64,000 bases of DNA. It comes from Ramlibacter ginsenosidimutans. Lineage in GTDB: Bacteria; Pseudomonadota; Gammaproteobacteria; Burkholderiales; Burkholderiaceae_C. The notes below the pieces were generated by a model, which ran no database searches, was not told where the DNA came from, and saw nothing but the letters and a program-made list of their open reading frames with translations. The position numbers and the translations under genes are program-made. The stretch spans positions 744,001 through 808,000 of the forward strand of contig NZ_JAEPWM010000001.1 of NCBI RefSeq assembly GCF_016654015.1, in the 5' to 3' direction. Below, in pieces: positions 46,149 to 54,596 of the stretch. How positions within the stretch are numbered: the first letter of the stretch is position 1; every line of letters begins with the position of its first letter.

Positions 46149-46168
46149 CGGCTGCCGGGCGCCTGTGT

Positions 46169-46636
46169 TCACGCCGTCACGGCCAGCAGCTCACCGTACT
46201 GCTCGCGCAGCCGGTGCTTGAGCATTTTCCCGGTGGCGCCGAGCGGGATGGCGTCTACGAACACCACGTCGTCGGGGATCCACCACTTCGCGACCTTGCC
46301 TTCGTAGAAGCGCAGCAGTTCGTCGCCCGTGAGCTGCGCGCCGGGCTTGCGGACCACCACCAGCAGCGGGCGCTCGTCCCAGCGCGGATGGCGCGCCGCG
46401 ATGCAGGCCGCCATCGCCACCCCGGGATGTGCCACCGCGATCTTCTCCAGGTCGATCGACCAGATCCACTCGCCTCCGGACTTGATCACGTCCTTGCTGC
46501 GGTCCATGATCTGGATGAAGCCGCCGGCATCGATGGTCGCCACATCCCCGGTGGGGAACCAGCCGTCCACCAGCGGACGGGCCTCGCCGCGGAAGTAGTC
46601 CTGCACGACCCAAGCGCCAGTCTTTTTATCCGGGTC
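46169..46636 (-). pseudogene. 3' fragment of an acyl-CoA ligase (AMP-binding) gene
   Basis: The frame encodes about 150 residues of the C-terminal part of an adenylate-forming acyl-CoA ligase: [22 protein letters not shown] and [18 protein letters not shown], then [12 protein letters not shown] with the catalytic Lys. The N-terminal three quarters with the ATP-binding P-loop is missing. A TAA at 46637-46639 closes the frame upstream, right where the promoter of the next operon starts. A fatty-acyl CoA ligase is the likely parent. It cannot be active alone. Confidence 0.85.
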
Positions 46637-46639
46637 TTA

Positions 46640-46668
46640 TTGACTGATTATTTTTACCCGGGTATATT
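46640..46668 (+). promoter_or_regulatory. Strong promoter of the DUF2239 operon, leaderless, with palindromic operator
   Basis: TTGACT (46640-46645) and TATATT (46663-46668) are 17 bases apart. Only six bases separate the -10 element from the ATG at 46675, so the start point should fall on or next to the start codon and the mRNA would be leaderless. A perfect palindrome TACCCGGGTA (46655-46664) touches the -10 element, and a related ATCCGGGTCT lies before the -35. Confidence 0.7.
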
Positions 46669-46674
46669 TCGCCG

Positions 46675-47259
46675 ATGGCACTGGATCCAACCCACACCTA
46701 CACCGTCTTCGCGGGCGCACGCCGCCTTGCATCGGGGCCGCCGGAGGAGGTCGCGGCAGCGGCGCGCGTGCGCGGCGGCGACCAGTCCCTGCTGGTGTTC
46801 GACGATGTCACGGGAAGCCAGGTGGAGCTGGACCTGCGCGGCAGCGAGGAGCAGGTGCGTGCGCGCTATCGCGCCGCGCCGCAGCCACCCGAAGCCCGCG
46901 GGCGCGGCAGGCCGCGGCTTGGCGTGGTCGCGCGCGAGGTCACGCTGCTGCCCGATCAGTGGGAATGGCTCGCTGCGCAGCCCGGGGGCGCTTCCGTCGT
47001 GCTCCGCAAGCTGGTGCAGGAAGCGCGCCGGGCCGGCTCGGGGCGGGACCGCATGCGTCGCGCGCAGGAGCGCTGCTACAAGGTGATGGTCGCGCTGGCG
47101 GGTGACCGTCCCGGTTTCGAGGAAGCGGCGCGCTCCCTCTTCCGCGCCGACATGGAGACATTTCGCCAGCTGGCCGAGCGATGGCCAGCCGACATCCGCG
47201 AGCACCTCCTGCGACTCGCGGACCCCGATGACGCTGCAAGCACCAGGAGCCCCGAATGA
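46675..47259 (+). CDS. DUF2239 family protein
   Basis: This 194-residue protein matches DUF2239 by its start (TYTVFAGARRLASGP), the segment LLVFDDVTGSQVELDLRG and the C-terminal half. The middle, RGRGRPRLGVVAREVTLLP, followed by WLAAQPGGASVVLRKLV, resembles a small DNA-binding region. The function is not known; a transcription role is a guess. It has no ribosome-binding site, which fits a leaderless start. The stop overlaps the next gene (ATGA). Confidence 0.85.
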   Translation: MALDPTHTYTVFAGARRLASGPPEEVAAAARVRGGDQSLLVFDDVTGSQVELDLRGSEEQVRARYRAAPQPPEARGRGRPRLGVVAREVTLLPDQWEWLAAQPGGASVVLRKLVQEARRAGSGRDRMRRAQERCYKVMVALAGDRPGFEEAARSLFRADMETFRQLAERWPADIREHLLRLADPDDAASTRSPE

Positions 47260-47612
47260 ACACAGCACCCCCATCCGGGGCCGCCGAGCGGCGCAGGCTC
47301 GCTCGCGAGGCACGCGATGCGTTTCCGCCCATGGGCGTCTATGCCGTGCGTGACCACGGCACCGGGCTGGTCCGCGTGGGCGCCAGCCGGGATGTGCACG
47401 CACGCCTGAGGCGACTGCAGTTCGAGCTGCGGCTGGGCGGATGCCCCGACAAGGAGCTGCAGGCCGCATGGCGGCAGGACCCCGCGCGCCTCTCGTTCGA
47501 AGTGCTGGATCTGGTGCGGCAGCGCAGCGACCCGGCGTTCGACTACGCCGAGGAACTGCGGGTGCTGGAGCAATTGCACCGACATGAGTTGTGCGCAGGA
47601 GCTGCGCCATGA
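47256..47612 (+). CDS. GIY-YIG nuclease-like protein
   Basis: This 118-residue protein has the features of a short GIY-YIG domain: GVYAVRDHGTGLVRVGAS in place of the GIY...YIG strands, followed by RDVHARLRRLQFELRLG with the conserved Arg, and a late YAEELRVLEQL with a candidate catalytic Glu. The two Tyr-containing motifs are degenerate (GVY and VRVG), so nuclease activity is uncertain. Coupled by ATGA to both neighbours. Confidence 0.75.
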   Translation: MNTAPPSGAAERRRLAREARDAFPPMGVYAVRDHGTGLVRVGASRDVHARLRRLQFELRLGGCPDKELQAAWRQDPARLSFEVLDLVRQRSDPAFDYAEELRVLEQLHRHELCAGAAP

Positions 47613-47959
47613 GCCTCGCCGCATTGCAGGTGTGCCTCGACCGCGAACACGCCCGTGCCGCGGCGGCGTTCCGCCTCGACGACGAGCTCGGCACGCATCA
47701 CGGCATCGCATGGCTCGATTTCGTCCTGCTCGACGCACTGCAGTCTGCCGACGCAGCCATGCCCGACACGGAACTCGCCGCGCGCCTGGGCCTGCTGCGC
47801 TCGCACCTGCTGATGCGCGTGCGGCCCCTGCAGAAACTCGGGCTCGTCACCTGCCGGTCGGACGGGGAGCATTCGCGCAGCATCGCCCTGTCCGTCGCCG
47901 GACGCAGGCTCGCCAACGAGGCGCGGGACACCGCCGCGCACGTGTGCGAACAGGTGTGA
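47609..47959 (+). CDS. MarR-like winged-helix regulator
   Basis: This 116-residue protein has a winged-helix core: WLDFVLLDALQS, then DTELAARLGLLRSHLLMRVRPLQKLGLV as helix-turn-helix, and the wing CRSDGEHSRSIALSVAGRRL. This is the MarR pattern, without the long terminal dimer helices. It ends the three-gene operon and is a good candidate to bind the palindrome in the operon's promoter. The stop codon lies only three bases before a miaB-like fragment. Confidence 0.78.
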   Translation: MSLAALQVCLDREHARAAAAFRLDDELGTHHGIAWLDFVLLDALQSADAAMPDTELAARLGLLRSHLLMRVRPLQKLGLVTCRSDGEHSRSIALSVAGRRLANEARDTAAHVCEQV

Positions 47960-47962
47960 TGC

Positions 47963-48001
47963 CAGGACGCGAGCGAGCTGATGGGCCGCACAGGATGCGC
48001 G
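47963..48001 (+). pseudogene. MiaB-like internal fragment
   Basis: The bases encode QDASELMGRTGC, matching [11 protein letters not shown] in MiaB (44337-44373). Many bases are identical but several third positions differ, so this came from a diverged miaB and not from a recent copy of the resident gene. It follows the MarR-like gene immediately and is the right border of the second cassette. Confidence 0.65.
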
Positions 48002-48014
48002 GCAAGGTTCCGCC

Positions 48015-48038
48015 CCCTCTCCCCCTCGGGGGAGAGGG
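48015..48038. repeat. Palindromic REP-like element
   Basis: CCCTCTCCCCC and GGGGGAGAGGG form a perfect 11-base stem with a TC loop, followed by ATGGGGTGAGGGGG. Elements of this type are scattered through many proteobacterial genomes between genes. Confidence 0.7.
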
Positions 48039-48068
48039 ATGGGGTGAGGGGGTTCCTGAAACGGGCCT

Positions 48069-48099
48069 GCCTTTCTGAGCGCAGGGCGCTCAGAAAGGC
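48069..48099 (-). terminator. Hairpin at the end of ffh
   Basis: GCCTTTCTGAGCGC and its complement form a perfect 14-base stem with a three-base loop. It includes the ffh stop codon (48090-48092), so the stem starts in the last codons. There is no long T-tract. Confidence 0.7.
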
Positions 48100-49457
48100 A
48101 TCTTCGGCATGCCGCCCTTGCCGCCCATGCGGCGCATCAGCTTCATCATGGCGCCGCCCTTCATCTTCTTCATCATCGTCTGCATCTGCTCGAACTCGTT
48201 GAGCAGGCGGTTGACTTCCTGCACGTGCACCCCGGCCCCGGCGGCGATGCGGCGCTTGCGGGTCGCCTTGATGATCTCCGGCTTGCGGCGCTCCTGCGGC
48301 GTCATCGAGCAGATGATGCCTTCCTTGCGGCGCACGTCGCGCTCGGCCTTGTCCATGTCGACCTGACCCGCCTTGGCCTGCACCTGCGCGGGCATCTTGT
48401 CCATCAGCGTGGAGAGGCCGCCCATCTGCTTCATCTGCCGCAGCTGCATCAGGAAGTCCTCCAGGTCGAAGCCTGCGCCGCTCTTCACCTTGGCGGCCAG
48501 CTTCTGCGCGGCATCGATGTCGACGCCGGCCTGCACCTGCTCCACCAAGGCGACGATGTCGCCCATGCCCAGGATGCGGCCGGCGTGGCGCTCGGCGTCG
48601 AACACCTCCAGCCCGTCGATCTTCTCGCTGGTGCCCGCGAACTTGATCGGCGCGCCGGTGATCTGGCGCACGGACAGCGCCGCGCCGCCGCGCGAGTCGC
48701 CATCGAGCTTGGTGAGGATGATGCCCGTGAGCGGCAGCGCCTCCTTGAAGGCCTTCGCGGTGTTGACCGCGTCCTGGCCCTGCATGGCGTCGACGACGAA
48801 CAGCGTCTCCACCGGTTTGATCGCGGCGTGCAGTTCGCGGATCTCCCGCATCATGGCCTCGTCGATCGCCAGCCGGCCCGCGGTGTCCACCAGCAGCACG
48901 TCGAAGTACTGCTTGCGCGCGTAGTCCAGCGCGGCACGCGCGATGTCCACGGGCTGCTGGTCCGGCGTGCTGGGGAACCACTCGGCGCCCGCCTGCTTCG
49001 TCACCGTCTTGAGCTGCTCGATGGCGGCAGGACGATACACGTCCCCCGAGACCGTCAGTACCTTCTTCTTGCGCTTCTCGATCAGGTGCTTGGCCAGCTT
49101 GGCGGTGGTGGTGGTCTTGCCCGCGCCCTGCAGGCCAGCCATGAGGATCACCGCCGGCGGTTGCGCCGCGAGGTTGATGTCGCTGACGCCCTCGCCCATG
49201 GTCGCGACCAGCTCGCGGTGCACGATCCCCACCAGCGCCTGGCCGGGGTTGAGGGATCCCACGACCTCCTGGCCCAGGGCCTTTTCCTTGACGCGGGCGA
49301 TGAAGTCGCGCACCACGGGCAGCGCGACGTCCGCCTCCAGCAGGGCCATGCGCACTTCGCGCAGCATCTCCTGCACGTTGTCTTCGGTGATGCGGGCCTG
49401 GCCGCGCATCTGCTTCACGAGGCGGGAAAGTTTGTCGCTGAGGGCGGAGGTGGCCAT
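48090..49457 (-). CDS. ffh: Signal recognition particle protein Ffh
   Basis: Ffh is the GTPase of the signal recognition particle and binds 4.5S RNA and signal peptides of nascent membrane proteins. The 455-residue protein has the N-domain, the GTPase P-loop GLQGAGKTTT near residue 106, the DTAGR motif near 190, TKLDGDSRGG, and the methionine-rich M-domain with RRIAAGAGVHVQEVNRLL and the terminal Met/Lys/Gly-rich tail. It is complete. Confidence 0.97.
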   Translation of the reverse strand: MATSALSDKLSRLVKQMRGQARITEDNVQEMLREVRMALLEADVALPVVRDFIARVKEKALGQEVVGSLNPGQALVGIVHRELVATMGEGVSDINLAAQPPAVILMAGLQGAGKTTTTAKLAKHLIEKRKKKVLTVSGDVYRPAAIEQLKTVTKQAGAEWFPSTPDQQPVDIARAALDYARKQYFDVLLVDTAGRLAIDEAMMREIRELHAAIKPVETLFVVDAMQGQDAVNTAKAFKEALPLTGIILTKLDGDSRGGAALSVRQITGAPIKFAGTSEKIDGLEVFDAERHAGRILGMGDIVALVEQVQAGVDIDAAQKLAAKVKSGAGFDLEDFLMQLRQMKQMGGLSTLMDKMPAQVQAKAGQVDMDKAERDVRRKEGIICSMTPQERRKPEIIKATRKRRIAAGAGVHVQEVNRLLNEFEQMQTMMKKMKGGAMMKLMRRMGGKGGMPKMPF

Positions 49458-49538
49458 GGGAGGTGGGAAGTGGGGGTGGCGCGACAGGCCCGGAACCGCG
49501 CGAGGGGGTGCGCGAGGGCCAGGGGCTAAACTCGAACC

Positions 49539-50333
49539 ATGATTTTATCCAGTGCGTCCCCTGCGGGTGTGGCGCTCTCCCTGGCCGCCGCGGCCGCCTA
49601 TGCAGTCCCGGCCGCCGGCGCGTCGCGGCTGAGCGAGGCGGCGGCACGCAGGGCGCTGCAGGCCGCGTGGCTGCTGCACGCGGTGGTGCTGGTCCTCGGC
49701 TTCCTCGGCCAGCCCCTCTTCGGCTTTGCGCAGGCGGTGTCGATCACTGCCTGGCTGGTGCTCACGGTCTATGCGGTGGAGCGCCAGCTGTTCCCGCAGC
49801 TGCGCGCACGGTGGGCGCTGTGCGGCTTCGGCAGCGCCGCCGTGCTGCTGGCGCTGGCCTTTCCCGGTGTGCCGCTGAACGTGAGGGAGTCGCCGTGGCT
49901 GCCGCTGCACCTCGCGCTCGGGGTGGCCAGCTACGGCCTCTTCGCCGCGGCCGCCGTGCACGCGTGGATCCTCCAGCGCGTCGAGCGCAGCATCCGACAG
50001 GGCGCCGAGCCCCAGGCCGGCGTGCCGCTGCTGACCCTGGAGCGCCTCACCTTCCGCTTCGCCACCGCCGGTTTCGTGCTGCTCACGGCGACGCTGGTGG
50101 CGGGCATCTTCTTCTCCGAGGCCTTGTACGGCCGCGCCTGGCGCTGGGACCACAAGACCGTGTTCTCGGTGCTGTCCTGGATCGTCTTCGCGACGTTGCT
50201 GCTGGGCCGGCAGCGCTTCGGACTGCGCGGGCGCCGCGCGGTCAACGTCATCTACATCGGCTCCGTGCTGCTGCTGCTCGCCTACGTCGGCTCGCGCTTC
50301 GTGCTGGAAGTCGTGCTCGGGCGCACGCCATGA
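49539..50333 (+). CDS. ypjD: CcsA/YpjD-type cytochrome c assembly membrane protein
   Basis: This 264-residue protein has eight or so hydrophobic segments and the pattern of the cytochrome c assembly (CcsA/ResC) superfamily, including the histidine in the segment LPLHLALGVASYGLF and WRWDHKTVFSVLSW with a second conserved His. YpjD in E. coli lies beside ffh as here. Its exact role is unknown, and heme binding is inferred from the family. Divergent from ffh by 81 bases. Its stop overlaps the next start by four bases. Confidence 0.87.
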   Translation: MILSSASPAGVALSLAAAAAYAVPAAGASRLSEAAARRALQAAWLLHAVVLVLGFLGQPLFGFAQAVSITAWLVLTVYAVERQLFPQLRARWALCGFGSAAVLLALAFPGVPLNVRESPWLPLHLALGVASYGLFAAAAVHAWILQRVERSIRQGAEPQAGVPLLTLERLTFRFATAGFVLLTATLVAGIFFSEALYGRAWRWDHKTVFSVLSWIVFATLLLGRQRFGLRGRRAVNVIYIGSVLLLLAYVGSRFVLEVVLGRTP

Positions 50334-50560
50334 AGTACCTGGTCCTCTTCGCCGTCCTCTACATCGCCTACCTGGTCTGGCGCAACAACCGCATCGCGGA
50401 CGGCTCCGCCTCGCGCCGCACGCCGCCCGCACCACCGGCGCCGCAGCAGATGGTGAGTTGCGCCGTGTGCGGCCTGCACCTGCCCCAGCCCGATGCGGTG
50501 CGCGGCGCCGATGGCCGCTTCTTCTGCGGCCAGGAGCACCGCCGCCTCGCCGGCGGCTGA
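50330..50560 (+). CDS. PP0621 family protein with Cys-pair motif
   Basis: This 76-residue protein has a hydrophobic N-terminus (KYLVLFAVLYIAYLVW), a Pro-rich linker and a C-terminal zinc-ribbon-like part with SCAVCGLHLP and a second Cys in FFCGQEH. The layout matches the PP0621 family, which has no known function but often lies before pilS. The start is coupled by ATGA to ypjD. It precedes pilS by 10 bases. Confidence 0.85.
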   Translation: MKYLVLFAVLYIAYLVWRNNRIADGSASRRTPPAPPAPQQMVSCAVCGLHLPQPDAVRGADGRFFCGQEHRRLAGG

Positions 50561-50570
50561 AAGCCTGTCC

Positions 50571-52294
50571 ATGGCGACACCCAGCCGCCCGAACTCCTCC
50601 TGGAGCCATTCGACCTGGACCTGGGACACTCCGGTGCTGCTGCCCCCGGCGCCGGGCACCTCGCCCTTCCACCGGCTGTGGCTGGGGTTCATGGTGGCCC
50701 GCATCGGCGTTGCGGTGATTCTGCTGGTGCTGCTCGGGGGCCTGATGGCCATCGGCATCGCGCCGCTGGACTGGTGGCAGCTCGCGCTGTGCGCGGCCTA
50801 CCTCGCCGCCTCCGTGGCCGTGCGCGTGTTCACGCGCCCCGCCGCGCCGGGTCGCAGCTTCGACCCGCAGTGGGTGTCGACGATCGGGATCGACCTGATC
50901 GCGTTTTCCACGCTGCACTTCCTGCAGGCGGCAGGCCTCAACTTCTCGCCGCTGTTCGCGCTGCCGGTGCTCACGGCCTCCGTGCTCGGCTCGACCCTGC
51001 TCGCGCTCGGCACGGCCGCCGGCGTAACGTTGCTGCTGCTGGCCGACGGCTGGCTGCAGTCCCTGGAATTCGCCGACCACACCGCACGCCTTTTGCAGGC
51101 GGGGCTGGCCGGCGGCGGCTACTTCGTCGTGGCCTTGCTGGCCAACCAGCTGGCCATCCGGCTCGCGCGCGAGGAGCAGGCGGCCCGCCAGGGCCTGTCG
51201 GCCGCGCGCACGCAGGCGTACGTCAACGAACTGGTGATCGACACGCTCTCCGACGGCCTGCTGGTGGTGGGCATGGACTGGCGCATCCACGCGGCGAACC
51301 CCGCCGCGCGCGCCCTGCTCGGATGGCAGGCGCGGGAAGCCCCGGCCTCGCTCGCGCTGGTGTCGCGCCCCGGCTGGAAGCCGCTGGCGGCGCTGGCGCA
51401 GCGCACCTTCGACAGCGGCGACACGCTCAGCGCGGAGATCGCGCTGGACCTCGGGCCGGCCGAACGCCTGCACCTGCGGGTGCGCACGCGGCTGACCCCG
51501 CCGCACGACCCGTACAGCCAGACGCTCTGCGTGATGTTCCTGCAGGACCTGCGGGAAGCGGAGGCGCAGTTGCGCACCGAGAAGCTGGCCGCGATGGGAC
51601 GCATGTCGGCCGCGGTCGCGCACGAGATCCGCAATCCGCTCGCCGCCATCGCGCAGGCCAACGGCCTGCTGGCCGAGGAGCTCGGCGAGCCGGGACAGCA
51701 GCAACTGGCAGCGCTGGTGGGCAAGAACGTGCACCGCCTGACGCAGATCGTGGAAGAAATCCTGAACCTCGCACGGCTGGAGACGCCCACCACGGACTGG
51801 CTGGAGCTGGACCAGGTGGTGCAGTTGCTCGCCGGCGAGTGGATGCGCCACACCGGCGCAAGCGAGCGCGTGCAGTTGCTCCCCGGGTCGAGCGGCGCAT
51901 GGGCGGCCTTCGATGGCGAGCACCTGCGCCGCATCCTCGTGAACCTCCTGGACAACGCGCTGCGCTATGCGTCGCGCGCCCGCGGCGCGATCGTGGCGGC
52001 AACGGACCTGCAACTGGGCCAGGCACGCATGCAGGTCTGGAGCGACGGCGCACCGCTCGACCCCGGCGTGCAGCGCCACCTGTTCGAGCCGTTCTTCTCC
52101 TCCGAGAGCCGGTCCAGCGGACTGGGCCTGTACATCTGCCGCGAGTTGTGCGACCGCCACGGTGCGCTCATGACTTATGCGCGCACCACCGCGCCGGATG
52201 GCAGCGGGCGCGAGGGAAATTGCTTCAGCGTGACATTCCGCACGCGCACAAGTCAGGTGCCAGGACCCGTGCCCTTGGGCACAATACGCGCCTG

Positions 52295-52295
<1 letters not shown>
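50571..52295 (+). CDS. pilS: Two-component sensor kinase PilS
   Basis: PilS phosphorylates PilR to control pilin transcription. The 574-residue protein has six hydrophobic segments in residues 35-215, a PAS domain around 225-330, the histidine phospho-acceptor motif AAVAHEIRNPLAAIAQ near residue 350, the ATPase N-box (NLLDNALRYAS) and G-box (SSGLGLYICREL). The polytopic N-terminus is the known PilS form. Its TGA shares one base with the pilR ATG (TGATG). Confidence 0.94.
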
Positions 52296-53762
<1,467 letters not shown>

Positions 53763-53785
<23 letters not shown>

Positions 53786-54359
53786 ACCGGCTGGCGATCC
53801 GCTCTGGCAGGACGGCTGGTACCGCTTCGCGCATCGCATCGCCTCGCCCAACTTCGGCCCGCGGCCCGCCGGCGCGCTGGTCGACCTGGTCGTCGTGCAC
53901 TCCATCAGCCTGCCGCCCGGCGTGTACGGCGGCGACGAGGTGCGGCAACTTTTCACGAACACGCTGGATTGGGACGCGCACCCGTACTTCCAGCAGATCC
54001 GCGGGATGCAGGTCTCGGCGCACTTCTTCATCCGGCGCGACGGCGCGCTGCTGCAGTTCGTCAGCTGCGACCAGCGCGCGTGGCATGCAGGCCGTTCCAG
54101 CTACCGGGGGCGCGACAACTGCAACGACGATTCCGTGGGCATCGAGCTCGAAGGCCTGGAGGGCGAGACCTTCGAGGACGCGCAGTACGAGCAGCTGGCC
54201 GTCGTGTGCGCGGCGCTCGCGCAGCGCTACCCGATCCAGCACGTCGCGGGCCACGAGCACATCGCGCCGGCGCGCAAGAAGGACCCGGGCCCCGGCTTCG
54301 ACTGGGCATCGCTGCAGCGCGAACTCGGGTGGTCGCGCGCGTGCTTTCCCACCGCGTAG
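53763..54359 (+). CDS. ampD: 1,6-anhydro-N-acetylmuramyl-L-alanine amidase AmpD
   Basis: AmpD cleaves the peptide from anhydro-muropeptides in the cytosol during cell-wall recycling. The 198-residue amidase_2 protein has the zinc histidines in VVHSISLPPG and AGHEHIAPARKKDPGPGFDW, with the FFIRRDG and QLVSCDQRAWHAG-like stretches between. There is no signal peptide, as expected. It overlaps the end of pilR but is not functionally linked to it. Confidence 0.94.
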
Positions 54360-54447
54360 GCTCCTGGCAACGCATCCGTCGCGAACCAGTTCACGCCTTG
54401 CGCGCCGCGTTGCGCGTGCAATCCCGCACCACAGGCGTTCCACAGCC

Positions 54448-54456
54448 TTGTCCACA
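54448..54456 (+). promoter_or_regulatory. DnaA-box-like site upstream of nrdA
   Basis: TTGTCCACA matches the DnaA box with one change from TTATCCACA. A partial TTCCACA lies 8 bases upstream. DnaA is known to regulate nrdAB in E. coli; its role here is inferred. Confidence 0.5.
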
Positions 54457-54484
54457 GGTGATGCACCGGTTTCCTAGCGTCAAC

Positions 54485-54498
54485 CACTACATCTAGTG
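54485..54498 (+). promoter_or_regulatory. NrdR box 1
   Basis: CACTACATCTAGTG fits the NrdR box, an inverted repeat with CACTA and TAGTG ends. It is the upstream member of a pair. Confidence 0.8.
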
Positions 54499-54515
54499 CT
54501 TGAAAGCCCGGGAGA

Positions 54516-54529
54516 CACTAGATATAGTG
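54516..54529 (+). promoter_or_regulatory. NrdR box 2
   Basis: CACTAGATATAGTG is a near-perfect NrdR box. Its centre is 31 bases, three helical turns, from that of box 1, the spacing NrdR uses to bind both sites. It lies 68 bases before the nrdA start codon. The nrdR gene itself is not in the window. Confidence 0.85.
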
Positions 54530-54596
54530 CCTCGCACGAGTGGGTGACGCTACACTTCGCACCCCTCAAAGAACAACTGCAGCAAGAGGAACACGC

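Noticed and set aside
48015-48052. Riboswitch or small RNA downstream of the MarR-like gene
   Set aside because: It is a simple palindromic repeat of a kind widespread between genes, with no further structure.
49545-52160. An 871-codon frame opposite ypjD and pilS
   Set aside because: It is antisense to two well-supported genes and its product has no family resemblance.
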